The notes beneath the pieces were generated by a model, which did not search any database, was not told the origin of the DNA, and saw only the letters and a program-made list of their open reading frames with translations. Source: Tetrahymena thermophila SB210 (lineage: Eukaryota > Ciliophora > Oligohymenophorea > Hymenostomatida > Tetrahymenidae). Taken from it: a stretch of 64,000 bases of DNA. The stretch lies in assembly GCF_000189635.1 (NCBI RefSeq), contig NW_002476022.1, positions 1 through 64,000 on the forward strand, read 5' to 3'. Shown piece after piece: positions 58,601 through 64,000 of the stretch; position 1 is the first letter of the stretch; each line of letters starts with the position of its first letter. The position numbers and the translations under genes are program-made.

Positions 58601-61600
58601 TAAGAAATAAATAAAAAAATATTTCTTTAACAAAAATAACCTCCTAATTCTGAAAATATTTAAAATTAAATTTTAATTTTAATTTATGATCCTAAAATTA
58701 AATATTTTAATTAATTCTGTTTTTTTAATGAATGAACAAACTAAATTAATTTAGCTGTAGAGGATTTAAAATTCTTAAAAAACATAAGAACTAATTAATA
58801 TTCTTTTATATTTATCCATAATCTAAGTTAATTGATATACATCAATAACAATAATACGACTTTATTAAAATTTGTAGGCTAGATTTATACAACACTAATT
58901 CTTATAATCTAAAAAATTTTTTTGTGGAGATTTTGATGCTTTTAAGCTGGAAAAATTAATTTTCATCTCTTTTCACATTCATTGATAAATCTTATTTTTT
59001 CATATATACTGACTCTAAATATTTTCGAGGATAGAACAAAAAGTAATAAAAATGACTCAAAATTTTTTAGTTTACTTTCTTTCTAATAATTTTTAAAAAT
59101 AATACAACTAAAATAACTTGAATACTCTATTATTTTCTTAACGAAAAATCTAAAAAAATATGATTTATGTATGTGTAATATAGAATAAATATAAGTAAGA
59201 AAAATTAATTCAGAAACAACTTATAAATATACTATGACTAACGGAAAGGTATTCTTCATAGACTAGTGTCTAAGGATAATTTAATTTTTAACTTTCATGA
59301 CTAAGATATAGTCAAGCGAAAAATATTATATATTTAGATTTTTTTATAATTCAACCATTAAGTTAAGGAAAAAGTATCAATTTTTATAAAAGTTAGTAAT
59401 ACTCCTCGAGTGTGATAGAAAAATTCTCTTAGATGCCTTTATCTTTTTAGGAAGTTTTAATGTTTTTAATAGATTTTATATCAGAAGCGTGATCATGTAA
59501 CAAAAAATAATCTAATGAGTAAGACAAAGTATTTACATAGAAATGAAATTAATTTTAGTTAAATCCGCTTATATTATGCATTTAAAATATAATAATAATG
59601 ATATTAGATATTTATTAATCACTTAGAAAAAGTTAAGACTTACTAATTGATTAACTTTTACTTTATCATTATAATTTAATTTCTGTATCTATTATGTTCG
59701 ATCACACAAAAGTTGAGGCAAATCGCTGCTTTACCCAAGAAATTGAAAATTTTTTTCTTTTCTCAAAAATTTAAGATGTGATTGATTATAAGTATCTTTT
59801 TGACTAAAATTGAAAAGGATGAAATTTGTAAAGAAAAAGATACTCTATTCTTAGGCCAGCTTCAATCAAAAAACATGAATTGAGCGCCATTTTTAAAATT
59901 ATATAAATGGATAACGAAAGAAAAATTATATTATTTGGAGACATTTTTATAAAGAAAGATATGCTTATTAGATAGATAGAAAGATACATTTGATTATTAC
60001 CAAAAAAGTTATAAGATTACAGTTATCGTAAACGTCATATCAATATTTAAATTTTTGAGAAAAATTCTAAATAATGCACATTTCCTTAAAAAATGAATTT
60101 TAGATTTATTTTTTTTATAAAAATATTTTTTTCATCTTGAAGTCTTGTTAATTCTTTTTAAATTTAAAATAACTTCTCGAGAAAAATAAGAGGAAATGGC
60201 AATTCTACTTTTCAGTATTATTTATTAGGTTTTTTTAAATTTCAAAATGTATTAAGATTTCTAAATCATATACAACTCAAATTCTGATTACAAATGTTCA
60301 AAGTTTTTGTGTATGACAATTAAATGTAATATTGAAAAGCAATTGAAAAAAAAGACATATAAATTATAAATGTAGAAGTAGGTTTGATGTGCATCGCTTC
60401 ATTTGGTTAAGCGTTAATATAATCAACGGAAAAAATATAAAGAATACGAATAATAAAGTACTTAGTTTCTAATGACATTTGCATAGTAATGAAATTATTT
60501 GAAAGTGAAGAGAAAAATAAAATTCTAAGGCGGTATATAGTTTAGACTACTTGCATTATTTATTTATTTTTTATTGTGTGTTTCGATGTAAAAAATAGGA
60601 TTTAAAATAGTAGGTATGTATGTATGTAGGTAGGTAGGTAGGGATGAATGAATATCTGTCTAAGATTTTGAAATTATTAAGAAATTAATAAAGAATTTAT
60701 CAATCTGTCTATGTAAGTGTGGGTAGATCTAAGGATGGTGCGGTGTTATAGATGGTTTTTAATAATCTGAGTTTTATTATTTATAATGAGCGGGTATTTC
60801 ATAAAAAAATATCTTTTAATAAATAAATAGTGGTGAATTATAACTATTATTTTCATTATAGTTAATGCTAAATAAACAAACATCGATTTAACCATTTATC
60901 TATCTTTCTATTTGCTTCTCTCTCTTTCTGTATGCCTGTCTCAATCTGTCAACCTCTACTAGCTTTGCTCATTTGTTAATAGGGTTGAATAATTAATTAT
61001 CCCGATTGCAAGTTTTAGTTTTTCATTTCTTTACTCTAGAAATGCTTTAATCTTCTTAATACTTAATATTTAGTAGGTTCTACTGGAAATATTTGACTAT
61101 TACTCACAGACGTATTCTCTCTCTTTTAAGTGATGCTAATTATTTAAATTTAATTACTCTCTACTGATAAAATTTTTCATCAGTTTGAGAGAATGCTAAT
61201 TTATTTAAGTAGCTTACTTAAAAGAGGAGTAAGAGTTTTCTAATGTTATGTATGGTTGATCTATTTTTAATCAGCCATTTATATGTCTATATTTGTATGA
61301 TTAAGTGAGTATTCATTAGTACTTTGATATGGCTTAGCAGAGAAATCATGAAAATAGGCTAAATATTTTGTTAGATTGCAAAATATTTAGTAGTCAGAAA
61401 TAGTACAAGGCGAGCTAGCTTACTTAATTGTTATTTTATTTTTATCTTTTAAAATATTAATATGAAATAACTTAATGATTATTTTATCGGATAGGGGATA
61501 GATAATTAAATTATCATGCATTAAATGTGTAAAAGGTAATATTAAATCTAAAGGGTAATAAAGGTTTAAAGATTTTGAATTCCTAAGATGAATCATGAGA

Positions 61601-62689
61601 TAAATAAATGTACTTAGCATTTTCTCAAAAAATAGACGTTCAATTTTATTTTTCTTATTATTTATTTATGTTATTGTTATAGAAAAGTAAACTAATTATA
61701 TTTATTTCTTTGTTCAATTATGATTTATTTATTTATATTATATTATATTAATTATTATTTTATTTGTAATTTGAAAAAAATCTCTAACTATTTATTATAT
61801 AAGCTACCTAAAACCAACTCTTGTAGCCCTTGTTGAATCCTTAAAAAAGCTAAATTTAATCCTTAATATTCATTTTATCAAAAAAGTATATTTTGAAACT
61901 TTAAAGCGATACCTTTGAAGTCAATAAAATGAAGAGTATTGAAATGCTACTTAATTTTTTTTATCTTTTAATGAATATTTTAAACTTAACTTATATCCTA
62001 AAAGCTTTATCTGTTTAGATTTGGTTAAATTTATTAATTAGATTTTATTGGTAGGTATCTAGGTAGGTATGTATTTATGTAGATCGTATGGTATATTTTG
62101 AGTATCGTTATTATTAAGATTGTTAGGTTTTTAAAAAATATAGAGAATTTTCTCAGTATTCCATCACTTTGTTTGTTTGTCATCCGATTCCGTTTCTTTT
62201 ATTTATTGTATTCTCATTAAAAAAGGTTTTGATTCCTTCCTTCGTTCCTTCTATCCATCGTTTTATGCATCTAATCTTATTCTTGCATTTTTTTTTATAT
62301 GCATAATTGCTTGTTTGTTAGGTAGAAGATTGGCTTGATTGATTATGAAGGAATTTTTTGAATTTTATTCTTTATGATGCAGTTGATGAGTTTTTTTATT
62401 ATATTAGTTATATGAAAAAAAGTGAAGATAGAAAATGTAATTAGGTTTTCAAATTATAGTTGTTGATCAAAGATTATATTATTATATGAAGAAATTTTAT
62501 GGAAAATAAATAAATCGCTCTAAGTTAGTTAGTTAGTTATTTATGTTGTTAGCAAAGCCAGGTTATCGGAATTTCATACATCGATGACCAAAACCTGCTA
62601 AGGCGATTTATTGTCAATCATTAAATAGGCAGGTAAATTTGCGCTGACTACTTAAGTGACTTTTGCAAGTGCTTTCCACTTCTGATTTC
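58601..62689. other. Long gene-poor region with simple repeats
   Basis: About 4 kb without a supported gene. It holds tetranucleotide tracts (GTAT/GTAG at about 60612-60640; GGTA and GTAT variants at 62050-62082; GTTA at 62526-62540), pyrimidine runs near 60915-60935 and a long imperfect palindrome at 61118-61236. Base composition is slightly less AT-rich than the other spacers. No tRNA, rRNA or coding frame was recognised. Confidence 0.5.
61118..61236. repeat. Imperfect palindrome of about 115 bp
   Basis: Outer arms TCTCTCTTTTAAGT... and ...ACTTAAAAGAGGAG are inverted copies; inner arms CTCTCTACTGAT and ATCAGTTTGAGAG close on an A/T loop near 61172. The arms also share GATGCTAATTATTTAAAT against its inverted relative. 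It could form a cruciform, or be a small hairpin element without clear target duplication. Confidence 0.6.
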
Positions 62690-63448
62690 TCAATAATTTT
62701 TATTGAAAGTAGGATTGTTGGCTTCGAATCCGTATTCGAAATCAAGTTTTCTTTGAGAAGAAGAGTGAAGATCAGTTGTAGCTACACTGCTTGTACGTTG
62801 TTTTGTAGCTCCAAAAAAATTATCAGAACTTCCAATCTATTGATTGCCTGAGTTGAAGTATGAATCCATTCCTGCGTTTCTTGAATTATATACTCTTCCG
62901 TTATTTGCTTCATCTGCGTATGATCCATAATATCCATTAGAATTGAAATTATTATTTATATTAGAGCAACTTCCTCCATAGTATCCATTTTTATTTTATT
63001 TAGGCTTGGATTGGGAATTTATTAAGTCTTCGATTGTATCATTTTGTGAAACATATCCGTAGAGGGTATCATCATCGTCTTTTTTAAAATTTGTAGACAT
63101 CATGTTACCTTACTGATTGTAATAAGGGTTTTCATCTTCGTAAATCACTGAAAGGGCTCCATCCATGTTATCGCTTTGAGTTTAATTATATTTAGTTAAG
63201 ACTTAATAAAGTAATTAAAAAATATAGGGGAAAAGGTATGGTAATAATTATTTGTATACTTTTTTCCTATATTTTTTTAAAATGATTGGATATTAGTAAA
63301 GTACCTGTGATTGAAATTTCCGATTTAGTTGTGATTACCAATGGAGCTCATGTAATTGTGATTATTGTGATAGTAGTAATCTCCGAAGGGGTCTGACATG
63401 TACTTTCTAAGCTTGGGTTAGTAAGCGAAGTCTTCGTATTGGTTAATT
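62690..63448 (-). CDS. Tyr/Asn/Gly-rich low-complexity protein, 5' end unresolved
   Basis: Two exons are visible, 63448-63305 and 63173-62690, joined across intron 63174-63304. From ATG 63399 the protein is 192 residues: MSDPFGDYYYHNNHNYMSS, then DGALSVIYEDENPYYNQ, YGYVSQNDTIEDLINSQS, YYGSYADEANNGRVY and a Ser/Thr-rich end. Upstream of that ATG the exon stays open (NQYEDFAYQPKLRKY) to a good acceptor at 63449, so another exon probably lies further right and the start could be there. No domain is recognised; the composition resembles prion-like or adhesive low-complexity proteins. Confidence 0.6.
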
Positions 63449-64000
63449 CTATAGTAGATTATAATAAGAAATGTTTTAATACACTGAGAGTAAAAATATA
63501 TAGAGAGAGTAAAAATATATCTCGAGAAAGGACTTAAGATTATTTTTGATTATTTTTTGTAGATAAAAAATTGCACTCTAAAAATATGCCCTGCTTCTGC
63601 TATGTTTCAAAATTGCAAATATGGAACTATACAGCGGGATAGATTATTTTTTTTTTAAAAAAAAGCAAACAAGCAAGATTTTATAAAAATGAAATAAGTG
63701 ACGATTAGGCGGAAGAAATTTTCAAGGAAAATGATGGAGTAAAGTCGGGGAGAAAAAAAAGATATCTTTTGCAAAAGATTTAATATCTATCTAGATAAGA
63801 GAGGAATTTTGGGTGAATGCTTGTTTGCTTGTTTGATTGTTTGTTTGTTTGTAAATTTCTAATAATGAAAGTGGAAAAAGAAAAACAAAGAAAAAATCAA
63901 ATTAAATTTTTTGATAGAGAGCTTATCAAACAAAATTTGTTTGCTTGATTATAAGGCTTCTTTTAAATTCGCTTTCTATTACTAATACTTCAATTTTAGG
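63449..64000. other. Right edge: possible upstream intron or promoter, GTTT repeats
   Basis: AT-rich DNA with TTTG/CTTG simple repeats at about 63815-63852 and poly-A/T runs near 63650. A first exon of the preceding gene could lie here or beyond the window; I cannot identify it. Confidence 0.4.

Noticed and set aside
62712-62730. TTCGAATCC-like tRNA T-loop word
   Set aside because: It lies inside the coding exon of the Tyr/Asn-rich gene and no acceptor stem, D-arm or anticodon arm fits around it.
1-64000. CRISPR arrays, bacterial operons or ribosome-binding sites
   Set aside because: The genome is a ciliate's: telomere, reassigned stops and spliceosomal introns. No spaced repeats of CRISPR type were seen.

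Overview
The window begins with about 50 copies of CCCCAA, the C-rich strand of a Tetrahymena-type telomere, so it is a chromosome end. The DNA is about 80% A+T. Every long gene reads through only if TAA and TAG mean glutamine and TGA is the only stop. With small GT-AG introns this points to an oligohymenophorean ciliate, most likely Tetrahymena or a close relative. The pure CCCCAA tract of about 300 bp suggests a macronuclear end. Genes were built by reading across inferred introns; no similarity search was run, so family names rest on motifs I recognise.

Layout. (1) 1-7357: telomere, a very short subtelomere and two large genes pointing inward, one disordered protein with a PP1-docking-like motif and a C-terminal coiled coil (possibly KNL1-like), and one FAM227-like protein. 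(2) 7560-14852: a tandem array of a small membrane-protein gene family on the minus strand: two intact copies, one copy interrupted by a 155-bp hairpin DNA element with 8-bp target duplications, and one end fragment. (3) 14853-17595: decayed or uncertain reading frames and a CTGT microsatellite. (4) 17596-27796: a Polinton-like virus/Tlr-type element, identified by an A32-like packaging ATPase, with several long open frames including two related large proteins. It looks whole in the parts I can see, but its ends and an integrase were not found.

(5) 28171-54230: ordinary single-copy host genes: a TIPIN/Swi3 fork-protection protein, mitochondrial ribosomal protein uS9m with a very long N-terminal extension, a dual-specificity phosphatase, a small unknown protein, a 1,808-residue DENN protein with a Q/N-rich body, a coiled-coil RING protein, peptidyl-tRNA hydrolase 2 with a UBA domain, a WD40 protein and a guanylate-binding-protein-like GTPase. 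(6) 55057-58600: a family of leucine-rich-repeat-like genes, one intact and others in fragments, beside a 117-bp direct repeat. (7) 58600-64000: mostly gene-free DNA with tetranucleotide tracts and a long imperfect palindrome, ending in a Tyr/Asn/Gly-rich gene whose 5' end is not resolved.

The parts most worth a second look are the virus-like element in a telomere-capped chromosome and its repeated upstream boxes, the hairpin element caught inside a family member, a few introns of 20-35 nt among normal ones, and the structured G+C island at 8954-9190.
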